Assembly (NCBI GenBank): GCA_004296885.1
Contig: SCVN01000016.1
Span: 124,001 to 188,000 of the forward strand
Length of the DNA: 64,000 nucleotides
Reading direction: 5' to 3'
Source of the DNA: Nitrospirota bacterium
Lineage (GTDB): Bacteria > Nitrospirota > Nitrospiria > Nitrospirales > Nitrospiraceae
Position numbers and translations under genes: made by a program. Numbering within the stretch: position 1 is the stretch's first letter; each line of letters starts with the position of its first letter. The notes beneath the pieces were generated by a model. It was given only the letters and a program-made list of their open reading frames with translations. It was not told where the DNA came from and searched no databases. Positions 19,236 to 28,831 of the stretch are shown here, in pieces.

Positions 19236-20744
19236 TTACTTATCGAACGCGCGCGACGGTTGATAGCTCACGGGGATGGCCGAGGCGGGAGCCTTGGCCC
19301 AGGCCCCAATGGCCCACTGGTACATGGCGAGGGCTTTCTGGTAATCGGACTGCGCCCTGATCCACTGGGCCTCCGAATCCACGGTGTTGCGCTCGCGCAG
19401 ATTCACGAAGAGCACGCTCGTGGCACCCAGGCTGAACCGGAACCGTTCGCCTTCTTCCAACGTCCGGGCCATTTGGAGGGACTGTTGGGCGGCGGTAATC
19501 CGTTCCTTGGCCCGCTCCATGGCGGAGAGAGAATTGTCCACATCCACCGCCACCTGCTGCTGACGGAACAACTGGACCAACACGAGCCGGTCCGCCTTCC
19601 CCTGGGCTTCGAGCACCTCGCCCTTGCTGCGGCGCTGCATGAACGGTATCCGCAGTTCCAGGCCGAATTTATACCCGAGACCCAGCACGAATTTTTCCGG
19701 GGTGCGGGACGGCGTAGCCTCCGCATCCAGGCTGGGCAGGAGGTTGTTTTTCGCCAGTTCCAGATCGATGTTGTTCAGCTGGGCCTCGATCGAAATCGCC
19801 CGGATCTCGGGCCGCGCCGACTTGGCGTTGATCTTGTCGGCCAGCACCGTTTCAGCCGACGGGAGGCTCGTCACCCTGGGGAAATCGGCCACCCGTTCTC
19901 CGCCGGGGACGATCGGGGTATCCCGTTCCCAGAGGAACATGGAGAACTTGTACTGTTCCTGTTCGACAAGCCTGGTGGCGGCGATGAACGCCTCGCGCCG
20001 GCGCTGGACTTCCTGGTTGGCTTCGACCACATCCAGCGGCGCCACCGCTCCGGCTTTGGCGCGTCCCTCCACCTGCTTGTACCGGTCTTCCGCGACCTTC
20101 AGCGCGCGTTTGTGGACATCGGCGAATTTCCAGGCGGCGATCCAATCCCAGTATTGGCTCGCCCCCGCCAGAAACAGGTCCTGCCTGGTCTGGGCGACTT
20201 GAACGTCCGCCCGCGGGTCCGCGAGGCCGGACCGTTGGAGTTCGGCATTCTCCGGATTCACCATGAGCCCGCGGAGTAAGGGCATGGAGGCTCCCACGAG
20301 GATCTGTTCCCGGTTGCCGTCGAATCCGAGATCCGGAATCCTCGCATTGCCGATCACCTTCCGGTAGCCGGCCATGCCCTTGAAGCCGGAAGGATCCCTA
20401 AAGTCCAAGAAGGTGTCGTTGAACCCGGCGGTCTGAAGGGATTTCGACGGATCACTGGAAGAAATGAACCGTTCGATTTCGGAATCGTTCACGAGCGTGG
20501 GCTCGAAGGCGCCGAGAGCTTTCAGCATGCGGCCCCTGGCCACGACCTTTTCGGTGCCCGCGCCTTTCAGCAGCGGGTGAGACCGGTCCACCCAGGCCAG
20601 CACTTCGTCGAGCGAGAGCGGAATCGGCGGCAAGGCCTTGGTTTTCCCGTCGGCTGCGGCCGCGGCCGCGAACGCCGGGAGTTCGAGGAACGCAGCGGCG
20701 CACAGCAGCGCCGCCAGCATGATGACGGTACGTAGGCGAATCAT
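19236..20744 (-). CDS. TolC-like outer membrane efflux protein
   Basis: A 502-residue exported protein of the outer membrane efflux (OEP) family. The signal peptide is MIRLRTVIMLAALLCAAAFLE, with cleavage near AFAAAAAA. Two long helical repeats typical of TolC-like channels are visible (for example VVEANQEVQRRREAFIAATR and QQQVAVDVDNSLSAMERAKERI). AAAGGAG eleven bases upstream fixes the start at MIRLRTV. Preceded by the adaptor gene and followed by the two ABC genes on the same strand, it should be the exit duct of this tripartite exporter. Confidence 0.87.
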   Translation of the reverse strand: MIRLRTVIMLAALLCAAAFLELPAFAAAAAADGKTKALPPIPLSLDEVLAWVDRSHPLLKGAGTEKVVARGRMLKALGAFEPTLVNDSEIERFISSSDPSKSLQTAGFNDTFLDFRDPSGFKGMAGYRKVIGNARIPDLGFDGNREQILVGASMPLLRGLMVNPENAELQRSGLADPRADVQVAQTRQDLFLAGASQYWDWIAAWKFADVHKRALKVAEDRYKQVEGRAKAGAVAPLDVVEANQEVQRRREAFIAATRLVEQEQYKFSMFLWERDTPIVPGGERVADFPRVTSLPSAETVLADKINAKSARPEIRAISIEAQLNNIDLELAKNNLLPSLDAEATPSRTPEKFVLGLGYKFGLELRIPFMQRRSKGEVLEAQGKADRLVLVQLFRQQQVAVDVDNSLSAMERAKERITAAQQSLQMARTLEEGERFRFSLGATSVLFVNLRERNTVDSEAQWIRAQSDYQKALAMYQWAIGAWAKAPASAIPVSYQPSRAFDK

Positions 20745-20872
20745 GGGAGGTTCTCCTTTCTCCATACGAGGAACCGAGATGATGACCGAGGGCAGCTGGA
20801 ATGAACGCGGCTGGGCCGGCGCCGGTGGAGGGGCCGGGAAGGAAGGCCGACCATGCACGTGAGCGGCAGAAC

Positions 20873-22309
20873 CTACTTCGCACCTCGACCGGCTTTGGGT
20901 AAGAGCGTGTCGAGCAACGTCGGCGGGCCCTCCTGATAATCGGGCGGGAAGAGATTGAACCGCCGCCACAGCTCATACCACAGGGGGACCCGATTCAGAA
21001 TCACCCAGCCCATCACTTTGGTGCCTTGGCGGACGTGAGCTTGCTCCGGCCAGGGCCGCTCGTCCGGGTCCGGCACGACCCAGAAACGGAAGTTGCCCTT
21101 GCCGTTGTCCACCTGGTCCACGACTTTGATGATCCCGCCGTACGTGCCGGCCATGAGTTCGGGCCAGGCGGGGAGGGGGATGGCCGGGATGCCGTAGAAG
21201 AGCAGGCGGACTTTGCGGCCGGCGTTCAACAGCGGCGCGTCGAGCCCGTCCGCGAGCATCTCGCAGGCCTTATCCGCGCTGGTGGGGGAGATTTGCACGA
21301 GCCGGTCGCCGACCTTGACGGTCTCGCCGGGGCCGACTTCCGCCATGCGGACGACTGTGCCGTCAATCGGGGCCAGCACGCGGCTGGCGATGCGCCGCTG
21401 TGTGGCGTTGGAGAGGCGCAGCCCCACATTGGCGAGCTGGTCGGCGGCCCGCGCCGCCTCCGCCAGGGCGCCGGCCCGTTGGGCCTCGGCGTCCATGAGG
21501 CGTTGCAGGACCTCGGCGCTGATCTGATCGCGGCCGAAGCTCAGGGCGCGCATGCCCTGTTTGGCTTCCTTCAGCGTGGCCTCCGCTCCCTGCAGATCGG
21601 CCTTGCTGGCGATGGCGCCTTGAATGGACAGTTCCAGCTCGCGTTGCGACACGAGCCCCTGGGTCGCCAGTTCCTTGTGCCGGTTGACGTTCAGTTCCGC
21701 GGTGTCCACCGCGATCTTGGCGGAGACGACGCGCTGCTCGGACGCCCGCACTTTATTTTCAGCTTCGAGCACGCGGGCTTCGGCCGAGGGAACCGCCGCC
21801 CTGACCAAGTTCTGCATTTCTTTGATCCGGTCGGTCAACTGGTCGGCGCGTTCCAAGGCCGCTTTTCGGTTCTGTGCCAAAGCTTCTTTCTGTTGTTCGA
21901 GCAGCGGCAGCAGGTCGGGCGCCATGAAGCTCGGGTCCACATCGCGCAATTCCACGATCATGTCCCCTTGCTTCACCCGGCTGCCCTCGAAGACGTGCCA
22001 CTTGTTGACCTGCGCCGCAATCTGCGCCTCGATGTCTTGCGGCCGTTCGTAGGGCGAATAGGCGGAGAGCTGGCCGGTCACCGTGACCGTCTGGGTCCAG
22101 GGGACGAAGGCGATGACCAGGGTAAACAGCAGGATCAGCTTGATCGCCAGCCTGGCGTTGAACTTCAGCCGCTCGGGGATCTGGACGGCTTCCCAGGATT
22201 GGAGCTTGGCGGAGGTGGCGAGGTCGTCGACCTGGATGTCTTCCAGTCCCGTCGGATGCGTGACGAGGGCTTGCATCCGGCCCTTAATGCTGGCTTTCAG
22301 ATCGGGCAT
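20873..22309 (-). CDS. HlyD-family membrane fusion protein
   Basis: A 478-residue periplasmic adaptor. The cytoplasmic N-terminus of about 50 residues is followed by a single membrane helix at 52-70 (LAIKLILLFTLVIAFV), a biotinyl-lipoyl-like half (KWHVFEGSRVKQGDMIVEL), a long coiled coil at about 130-300, the second half (SRVLAPIDGTVVRMAEVGPGETVKVGDRLVQI), and a beta-barrel domain. Adaptors of this size join an inner-membrane ABC exporter to a TolC channel, as in type I secretion or microcin export. It is the first gene of the minus-strand locus and is divergent from purE; the gap between them must hold both promoters. Confidence 0.87.
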   Translation of the reverse strand: MPDLKASIKGRMQALVTHPTGLEDIQVDDLATSAKLQSWEAVQIPERLKFNARLAIKLILLFTLVIAFVPWTQTVTVTGQLSAYSPYERPQDIEAQIAAQVNKWHVFEGSRVKQGDMIVELRDVDPSFMAPDLLPLLEQQKEALAQNRKAALERADQLTDRIKEMQNLVRAAVPSAEARVLEAENKVRASEQRVVSAKIAVDTAELNVNRHKELATQGLVSQRELELSIQGAIASKADLQGAEATLKEAKQGMRALSFGRDQISAEVLQRLMDAEAQRAGALAEAARAADQLANVGLRLSNATQRRIASRVLAPIDGTVVRMAEVGPGETVKVGDRLVQISPTSADKACEMLADGLDAPLLNAGRKVRLLFYGIPAIPLPAWPELMAGTYGGIIKVVDQVDNGKGNFRFWVVPDPDERPWPEQAHVRQGTKVMGWVILNRVPLWYELWRRFNLFPPDYQEGPPTLLDTLLPKAGRGAK

Positions 22310-22507
22310 CCGGGGCCTCGCGAAGAGATACCCGGCATCATAGTGGATTTGCTAGGGCCGGGTCAAATTCCCTGCGGCCCGGCCGCCGCCTACGTCATTT
22401 TTCGACATCCCGTAGGGCTTGACCCCCGGAGGGGACAGGATTAAGGTTGAGCCCCATTACTACGCGACAGTGCGGCGCAAGGCCGCCTATCGAAGAGGGG
22501 GACGGGG

Positions 22508-23053
<546 letters not shown>

Positions 23054-23072
23054 CGGGAGGTGATGCGGCGCC

Positions 23073-24245
23073 ATGGCCAGAAAGACGACGCCACCCTCAC
23101 CAACCGCGATTGAACCGGGCTCGATGGTGGGGGTCCTGGGGGGCGGGCAACTGGGCGCCATGTTCGCCGTGGCTGCCCGGCGCCTGGGCTATCGAGTGGC
23201 GGTCTGGGACCAGGACGCCGATGCGCCTGCGCTGAAGATCGCCGACCTTCCGGTCAGCGCCCCCTTTACGGACCCGGCCGCCTTCGATCGGTTCGCCGGC
23301 TCCATCAGCGCCGCGACCTACGAATGGGAGAACATTCCCGTTGCGCTCGGCGAGGCATTGGAGCAACGCCTGCCCGTTAGGCCGGCCAGCAACATCCTGC
23401 GCATCCTGCAACATCGGGTCGAACAGAAACAGTTTCTCGCCAGCCACAACATCCCGGTTGCCCCCTTCAGACCGATTGCCGCGCCGGGCGATCTGCCCGC
23501 CGCTGCGGAATCCATCGGCTTTCCCTGCCTCTGTAAAACAGCCACCCATGGCTATGACGGCAAGGGCCAATGGCGGCTCGCCGGCGCGCAGGATCTTGTC
23601 TCGGTTCAAGAGCAGTTGAACAGGCAGGCCCACAGTCCTTGGGTACTCGAGCAGTTCCTGGCCTTTGAGAAGGAACTCTCCGTGCTGGTCGTGCGCGGAG
23701 CGGATGGAGATAAACGGGTTTATCCGACCGTCGAGAATGTCCACGAAGCCGGTATCCTAAGAACCACGAGGGTGCCGGCCGAGATCGATCCGAGACTCGC
23801 TCAGAAGGCAGAGGACCTGGCTGCGTCGGTCGTGGAGGCACTGGAGGGAGTGGGCGTCTTCTGCGTGGAGCTGTTTCTGATGTCCGACGGCCGCCTGTTC
23901 GTCAACGAGGTCGCGCCGCGCCCGCATAACTCGGGCCACTACACCTTGGATGCCTGCACCGTCTCCCAATTCGAGCAGCAAGTCCGTGCCGTCTGCGGGT
24001 TGCCGCTCGGCGAAGTACGCCTCTTGTGCCCGGCCGTCATGGTCAACCTCATCGGCTCGGACTTCACCAAGGTGAGCGCCGGCGAAGGACTGGCGAATCT
24101 CCTTCGCCGACCCGGCGCCATGCTGCATCTGTATGGCAAGAAGTCCGTCCGCCCCGGCCGCAAAATGGGCCACGTCACATTTTTGGCTGAGAAAGCCGCC
24201 GTCGCGTGGGAATCAGCCTGTGCCCTGAAACAGATGCTCGGCTGA
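23073..24245 (+). CDS. purK: N5-carboxyaminoimidazole ribonucleotide synthetase PurK
   Basis: A 390-residue ATP-grasp enzyme that carboxylates aminoimidazole ribonucleotide with bicarbonate and ATP. VGVLGGGQLGAMFAVAARRLGY is the N-terminal nucleotide-like fold; the grasp domain holds KTATHGYDGKGQ, VLEQFLAFEKELSVLVVR and the metal-binding FVNEVAPRPHNSGHYT. About 20 residues precede the usual start, but no better ATG lies inside. GGGAGG at 23055-23060 is the likely ribosome site. Pairs with purE just upstream. Confidence 0.95.
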   Translation: MARKTTPPSPTAIEPGSMVGVLGGGQLGAMFAVAARRLGYRVAVWDQDADAPALKIADLPVSAPFTDPAAFDRFAGSISAATYEWENIPVALGEALEQRLPVRPASNILRILQHRVEQKQFLASHNIPVAPFRPIAAPGDLPAAAESIGFPCLCKTATHGYDGKGQWRLAGAQDLVSVQEQLNRQAHSPWVLEQFLAFEKELSVLVVRGADGDKRVYPTVENVHEAGILRTTRVPAEIDPRLAQKAEDLAASVVEALEGVGVFCVELFLMSDGRLFVNEVAPRPHNSGHYTLDACTVSQFEQQVRAVCGLPLGEVRLLCPAVMVNLIGSDFTKVSAGEGLANLLRRPGAMLHLYGKKSVRPGRKMGHVTFLAEKAAVAWESACALKQMLG

Positions 24246-24583
24246 TCAAAGAGTAGGAAGGGATGGCATGGCGCTCGCTTCCGCGCCTCTCGGAGCGACC
24301 CTTCTGGCCTTTGCCAGGAGGAAGCCTTCGGAAATTCCCTCGCGGACTCGGTCAGTTTCCGTTTTCCTTCCCAGCAAAGGCTCAGTGGGTGCCCCGCTCC
24401 TTCGGCGAAGTCAGCTCGCAGCCACGCCAATCCCTTTTGTAAAAGTGAACGGTGACAGACCGCTTGAAAGTCTGTCACCGTTCACGCTTCGCCATGTTCA
24501 GCGGGCTATGCCACCAGTGATTACCTTACAACCGTGATGTCCCTGTTCTTCTCTCTATGGGCGGGTAGTTATCCCGATTCAGC
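24246..24583. other. Gap with repeat-like sequence and a strong hairpin
   Basis: No convincing gene. At about 24272-24303 GCGCTCGCTTCCGCGCCTCTCGG and the following GAGCGACCC resemble, in inverted orientation, a stretch at about 25599-25633 on the other side of the protease gene. A perfect hairpin lies at 24445-24485. Together they look like the left boundary of an inserted segment. Confidence 0.5.
24445..24485 (+). terminator. Perfect 16-bp hairpin
   Basis: GTGAACGGTGACAGAC and GTCTGTCACCGTTCAC are exact reverse complements around a 9-base loop. There is no run of T, so it may act as a bidirectional stop, or be one of the GTGAACGGT-type intergenic repeats found elsewhere in the window. It lies between purK and the convergent protease gene. 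Confidence 0.55.
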
Positions 24584-25315
24584 TTATTGCTCATGTTGTC
24601 GTTTGATCTGCAATGCGTCTAAGAGCATGTCCCGATCGAGGAAGTGAATCAATCCGGACTCCGGGTTTCCTCGCAGCACCATCCCACAGAGGATTGGTCT
24701 TGGCCGTTGCATGGGTAGCTCAACCCAGGCGAAGACAGGAGCTCCACTCAACCCACTGAATGTTTTTAGTGAGAGGTTGTCGAGGACAGAAAGAAGGTGG
24801 AGGTACGGCGGCCTGGATAGGCCGCGGTAGTGCCCGAGCAAAATCATGCGGTCTGCACGAAACTCTTGAGTTTCATAATTGAAGATTGACCGTTCTTCAG
24901 GATAGCCAAGGACAAAGAACTGTGCTTCACTCGCGTATCTCTTCCACTCACCGCAAGAGAGAGCAAGGTCAATCAGTCTTGCTCTCGCAACCTCTGGGTG
25001 AGTTATCCGATTTGTGTCAATTGCTATTACAGCAAGATCCACAAAATCATCGTCTTCGAGTGATCGAGGGACGTAAAACACATCCTTCAGCGGAATGAGT
25101 TGATGAGAAATGTCAGAAGGAAATATGCAAATTGGCACGAGATTATCGGGTTGGAGCGCATGGCGCGCAGTTATTACATAGGGCTTGCCTTCGTAGCCGA
25201 CCAAAAAAACAGTACCGCGTGTAGAAGAGTAGGGCGCGTATTCAACGCCCGTTTCGAAGATTAGCGGTTGAATGGAGGGAGCGAGGCGATCTATAGCATG
25301 CTGAGGAATTGGCAT
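24584..25315 (-). CDS. Trypsin-like serine peptidase domain protein
   Basis: A 243-residue protein without a signal peptide. The chymotrypsin-fold triad can be placed: His in VITARHAL, Asp in DDFVDLAVIAI and Ser in FSGLSGAPVF (GxSGAP in place of GDSGGP). It is thus probably a cytoplasmic trypsin-like protease or pseudo-protease of the kind seen in bacterial accessory and defence loci. Base composition is clearly lower in GC than the neighbours, and it is flanked by hairpins and inverted repeats, so it was probably acquired. The frame could start at a TTG six codons earlier, but the ATG at 25315 is preferred; neither has a good ribosome site. Confidence 0.75.
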   Translation of the reverse strand: MPIPQHAIDRLAPSIQPLIFETGVEYAPYSSTRGTVFLVGYEGKPYVITARHALQPDNLVPICIFPSDISHQLIPLKDVFYVPRSLEDDDFVDLAVIAIDTNRITHPEVARARLIDLALSCGEWKRYASEAQFFVLGYPEERSIFNYETQEFRADRMILLGHYRGLSRPPYLHLLSVLDNLSLKTFSGLSGAPVFAWVELPMQRPRPILCGMVLRGNPESGLIHFLDRDMLLDALQIKRQHEQ

Positions 25316-25817
25316 AATCGCTATAGAGCCCAAAAATATTTAGAGGAAGAGAAACGGGGAGAGTCAACGTTCATATGGTAACCATATTGCCATAACCCGT
25401 TGAGCTTGGCGAAGCGTTGAACGGGGACCGGTCTACAAGCGACCGGTCCCCGTTCCACTTTATAAATTAGGCGGCGGCGACGTGGTTGGCTCGCGACTGC
25501 GCGCGTCCAACGAGGGCCTTCTGAGGCCGCGCGTTGCGCGAGCACGGCGAGCCAACCAGGAAGCCAGTGCCCCACGCTTGCTCGGAGAGCCCGGATGGGT
25601 CGCTCCGAGAGGTGCGGACGCGAGCGGGCGTCCTACCCCGCTCTTTTCGGTCTTTGCCCGAGACATTCACCATTCCGAACTGCGCCAGCCCTGGTGTTGG
25701 CCGCTAAGCCTCTGACGCCTCGTGCGGCGCCTTCGAATTCCTCCATGGACCTCCGGCCTGCCTTGCCTTATGATGGCGGTCGTTGCGTGCGCGCCGTCGT
25801 TTGAACAGAGGGCATCC
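25316..25817. other. Gap with hairpin and inverted repeat copy beside the protease gene
   Basis: It holds a perfect hairpin at 25419-25455 and, in inverted orientation, a copy of the sequence found near 24272-24303 (CCTCTCGGAGCGACCC when read on the minus strand). Frames here on both strands lack ribosome sites and motifs, so I call none. The part after 25700 is the leader of the lipoprotein gene. Confidence 0.5.
25419..25455 (+). terminator. Perfect 15-bp hairpin
   Basis: GAACGGGGACCGGTC pairs exactly with GACCGGTCCCCGTTC around the loop TACAAGC. It lies upstream of the minus-strand protease gene and downstream of nothing, so it is more likely a repeat than a simple terminator. A related hairpin lies on the other side of the gene. 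Confidence 0.55.
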
Positions 25818-26984
25818 GTGGGCGATCGTTTCGGAAGCATGACCGTGGCTCTCTTCTGTTCGTGCGTGCTGGCCGCCTGTGCCGGCGGCCAGGCAGAGCT
25901 CCCTCCTCCTGTGATGGAAGCTCCCTCGATCGCAGAGGCCCAGAAGCGCGCAGAGCTCCAGAAGCGCCGTGCGATGGCCGAGGAGGAGCGCCGCGCCGCC
26001 GACCAGGAGCTGGCGCGGCGGGCCAGGGAAGCCTATGGGAGAGATATTCCGGACTATGCCCTTGTGCGGGTCATGTACGCGACGGATCGACGAGCGAGTC
26101 CCAGTGAGGATGCCGGCGAGTTCTACGGGAGCGACCGAGGGCTGCCGCAGTTGGGGCTCTGCACGGTTGGTGTTGCCCGCGATCACCGCATCGGAACGCT
26201 CGACGTGCACACCCTGGTGAGACCGAAGCCGGCCCGCGACTTCTACGAGCATGTACAGGACCGGCTGGCGGACGCCGACTCACGAGAGCTCTTGGTCTTT
26301 GTGCACGGGTACAACAGCACGTTCGACGACGCGGTGCGCAGGACCGCCCAGCTTGCCTACGACCTGGGTTTTCCCGGCGTGCCGATCGCCTATAGCTGGC
26401 CTTCGCAGGGCAGTCTCGGGAGCTATCTGGTCGACGAGACCAATGTGGAATGGGCCGCGCCTCACCTGCAGGCATTCCTCCTGCAATTAGCCGCCAAGTC
26501 CGGCGCGCAGACGGTCTACTTGATCGCCCACAGCATGGGGACGAGGGCGCTCCTGGCGGCGCTCCACCGCGTCGCCCAGAACCAACAAGGAGAGACTCTG
26601 CCGCGGTTCAAGGAGTTGGTGCTCCTGGCGCCGGATATGGATGCGGACGTGTTTGCCAACCAAGTGCAGGGGATTGCAAGGGTCGTGGAGCGGGTGACGC
26701 TGTATGCGTCGGCCAAAGATAAGGCCCTCGTCTGGTCCAAAACCGCCCATGGCTATCCTCGGGCGGGGGATGCCAAGCCGTCGCCCCTGGTCATGGAGGG
26801 CGTGGATACGATCGATGCCTCGTCGGCGGACACCAGCTTCACCGGTCACTCCTATTACGCGGACAGCCGGTCGGTGCTGTTCGATCTCTTCGCCCTGCTG
26901 CGATACGGCAAACCGCCGGGCGAGCGTTTCGGGTTGTCGGTGCGAGAGCAGGGCGGGCTCAAATATTGGGAGATCAGGCCCTGA
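25818..26984 (+). CDS. Alpha/beta-hydrolase lipoprotein (DUF900 / COG4782 type)
   Basis: A 388-residue protein that would be a lipoprotein: MTVALFCSCVLAAC gives the lipobox LAAC, followed by GGQ. A charged helix rich in Glu, Arg and Ala (KRAELQKRRAMAEEERRAADQ) precedes the hydrolase domain. There, LLVFVHGYNSTF is the oxyanion-hole strand, LIAHSMGTRAL carries the nucleophile serine, LLAPDMDADVF the acid, and FTGHSYYADS the histidine. The GTG at 25818 follows AGAGGG and gives a positive N-region; an ATG at 25839 is an alternative. Substrate unknown; DUF900 proteins are usually called putative esterases. Confidence 0.85.
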   Translation: MGDRFGSMTVALFCSCVLAACAGGQAELPPPVMEAPSIAEAQKRAELQKRRAMAEEERRAADQELARRAREAYGRDIPDYALVRVMYATDRRASPSEDAGEFYGSDRGLPQLGLCTVGVARDHRIGTLDVHTLVRPKPARDFYEHVQDRLADADSRELLVFVHGYNSTFDDAVRRTAQLAYDLGFPGVPIAYSWPSQGSLGSYLVDETNVEWAAPHLQAFLLQLAAKSGAQTVYLIAHSMGTRALLAALHRVAQNQQGETLPRFKELVLLAPDMDADVFANQVQGIARVVERVTLYASAKDKALVWSKTAHGYPRAGDAKPSPLVMEGVDTIDASSADTSFTGHSYYADSRSVLFDLFALLRYGKPPGERFGLSVREQGGLKYWEIRP

Positions 26985-27011
26985 GACAGAACGATGGATC
27001 AGGGCCGGTGC

Positions 27012-27746
27012 TCACCACTCGGACCTGCGCCAGGCTTGATGCCTGGCCGGGGCGAAGAAACGGACCTCGGGGCGTTTGAACAGTCCGATCAGGGCCATGC
27101 CCGCCACAAAGCCGCCGACGTGAGCAAAGAAAGCCACCCCGCCTCCTTTGCTGCCCAGACTCATCCCGCCGCTGAGAATCTGCATCACAAACCAGAACCC
27201 CAGCACGAACCCGGCCGGCACATACATCATCCTGGTGAACATGCCCAGCGGAATCAGCACCAGCACCTGCGCGCGCGGGAAGAGCAGCAGATAGGCGCCG
27301 AGCACGCCTGAGATGGCGCCGCTGGCGCCGACCATCGGCACGGTCGAGGCGGGATCGGTCAGGGCATGGCTGAGCGCGGCCAGGATGCCGCAGGTCACGT
27401 AGAAGACGATGAACTTGACGTGTCCCATCACGTCTTCGATGTTGTTGCCGAAGATCCAGAGGTAGAGCATGTTGCCGATCAGGTGCATCCAGCCTCCGTG
27501 GAGGAACATGCTGGTGAGGAGGGTGAGGTAGGCGGGAAATCCTGCCGCCTCGGGCGGCAAGGCCTTCAGTCCGGCCGGGTGGCCCAGGACGACGGCGGGG
27601 ATGGCGCCGTACTGGAAGATGAACGCCTCTCCGATCTGTTCAGGGAGCGAGACTTCGTAGAAAAATGCGAGTGCGCAGGCCACGATGAGCGCGATCGTGA
27701 CGATCGGCGTGAGTTCGGTCGGGTTATCGTCGTGCAGCGGAATCAT
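27012..27746 (-). CDS. Rhomboid-family intramembrane serine protease
   Basis: A 244-residue multi-pass membrane protein. The catalytic dyad is in VGASGAISGVLGAYL (GxSG serine) and HVGGFVAGM (histidine). Other rhomboid hallmarks are the helix-rich layout starting at PIVTIALIVACALAFFYEV and the WMHLIGNMLYLWIFGNNIED block between helices. It cleaves membrane proteins within the lipid bilayer; the target is unknown. It faces the lipoprotein gene convergently and follows the DHH gene on the same strand. Confidence 0.93.
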   Translation of the reverse strand: MIPLHDDNPTELTPIVTIALIVACALAFFYEVSLPEQIGEAFIFQYGAIPAVVLGHPAGLKALPPEAAGFPAYLTLLTSMFLHGGWMHLIGNMLYLWIFGNNIEDVMGHVKFIVFYVTCGILAALSHALTDPASTVPMVGASGAISGVLGAYLLLFPRAQVLVLIPLGMFTRMMYVPAGFVLGFWFVMQILSGGMSLGSKGGGVAFFAHVGGFVAGMALIGLFKRPEVRFFAPARHQAWRRSEW

Positions 27747-27753
27747 GGCTTAT

Positions 27754-27854
27754 GTGAATCGTGAAAGGTGAACGGTCAACAGTAAGAATTTGGGGCAAGA
27801 GCGCGACGGCTGATCAGAACGGCAGCCGTTAACTTTTCACCGTTGACGTTTCAC
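27754..27854. repeat. Heptad-type hairpin repeat (GTGAACGGT words)
   Basis: The left arm reads GTGAATC, GTGAAAG, GTGAACG, GTCAACA, i.e. words spaced by 7 bases. The right arm GTTAACTTTTCACCG then TTGACGTTTCAC is its imperfect reverse complement. The stop codon and last codons of the DHH gene (TSTVKS) lie inside the right arm. Confidence 0.7.
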
Positions 27855-28716
27855 CGGCGCTTTGCGCGAGCGGCGCGAGCGGGTCCGGGCCGGCCTCGCC
27901 CAGCGGCACGGAGAAGCCGGCTGCATGGGTATGGCCTCCACCTCCATGCTGGACGGCGATGGCCGCCACGTCGATCCCGTCGGGAGCCGACCGCATGCTG
28001 AAATAGCGCCGGCCGTCCTTGTCGTGCCAGATAAGGCAGAAGGGCCGCCCCTTGGCCAGCCGCTCGCCGATCTGGCTGGTCAAGATCGCGCTCTGCACCG
28101 CGGGAACCTTGTGCCCGTGGAACATGACCGTGACGGCTTCGGCGAGAATCTTGCCGATCATCTCCTGCTCGTACCGGAGGATGGCCTTGCCTTCGGCGAC
28201 CAGGGCCTCGCGGTGGAAGCTGTCCCAGAGGGCAAAGTCGAAGGGATAGGAGGAAAGGGCCGCCGTGACTTCCCGGCTGTCCGGGAGCGCCCATTGCCAC
28301 AAGTCCTTGTCCTGGACGTACTGGAGCAGCCAGGGGGCCGGCGACTGGTGGGCCCATTCCCAGGCCAGCACGGCGCCGGACTTTTTCTGGTCGAAATAGG
28401 CGTGAGGAAATCCTTCCAGCGCCTGCTGGGCCGTGATGTGATGATCCAGGATCAGGAGACTGGCCGCCTCTTGGGCCATGGCCTCGAGCATCGGCCGGAC
28501 GTAGCTGAAATCCGCAATGACGACGTGGCGGCCGGCCAGGCCCGGCGGGGGCGGAAAGCCGTGTTTGGCCGGGATGAATGTCGCCGAGGGGAATTTTTTC
28601 CAGATGGCCCAGGCGGCCCCGAAACCGTCCGTACATTCGGCATGGTAGAGGACGATATCCGGAGCCTGGACCGAGCCGGGCGTTCGTGGGGAGGAGGTCG
28701 TCACGGTGGGCAGCAT
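27829..28716 (-). CDS. DHH-family phosphoesterase
   Basis: A 295-residue protein of the DHH superfamily. The metal-binding motifs are seen in order: HAECTDGFGAAW, IADFSY, ILDHHIT (the DHH motif), and, in the C-terminal DHHA1 domain, GGGGHTHAAGF. Members hydrolyse short oligonucleotides or cyclic dinucleotide products; the short form here, with no RecJ extension or GAF/GGDEF part, does not tell which. The ATG at 28716 is preferred over a TTG 24 bases upstream. Its last six codons lie in a heptad-type repeat. Confidence 0.85.
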   Translation of the reverse strand: MLPTVTTSSPRTPGSVQAPDIVLYHAECTDGFGAAWAIWKKFPSATFIPAKHGFPPPPGLAGRHVVIADFSYVRPMLEAMAQEAASLLILDHHITAQQALEGFPHAYFDQKKSGAVLAWEWAHQSPAPWLLQYVQDKDLWQWALPDSREVTAALSSYPFDFALWDSFHREALVAEGKAILRYEQEMIGKILAEAVTVMFHGHKVPAVQSAILTSQIGERLAKGRPFCLIWHDKDGRRYFSMRSAPDGIDVAAIAVQHGGGGHTHAAGFSVPLGEAGPDPLAPLAQSAGETSTVKS

Positions 28717-28831
28717 ACCACGAGAGCCGGCCACAGCCAAACCGAACAGCTGCCTCCGCTTGTCAAATCTAGGCCTGCCCGATTACACTGACGAGCGTCC
28801 AGGGCGTATTGCAATCTGAATCGGAGATTCC

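Noticed and set aside
24268-24537. An 89-codon frame after purK
   Set aside because: It runs through repeat-like sequence and a perfect hairpin, and has no start signal.
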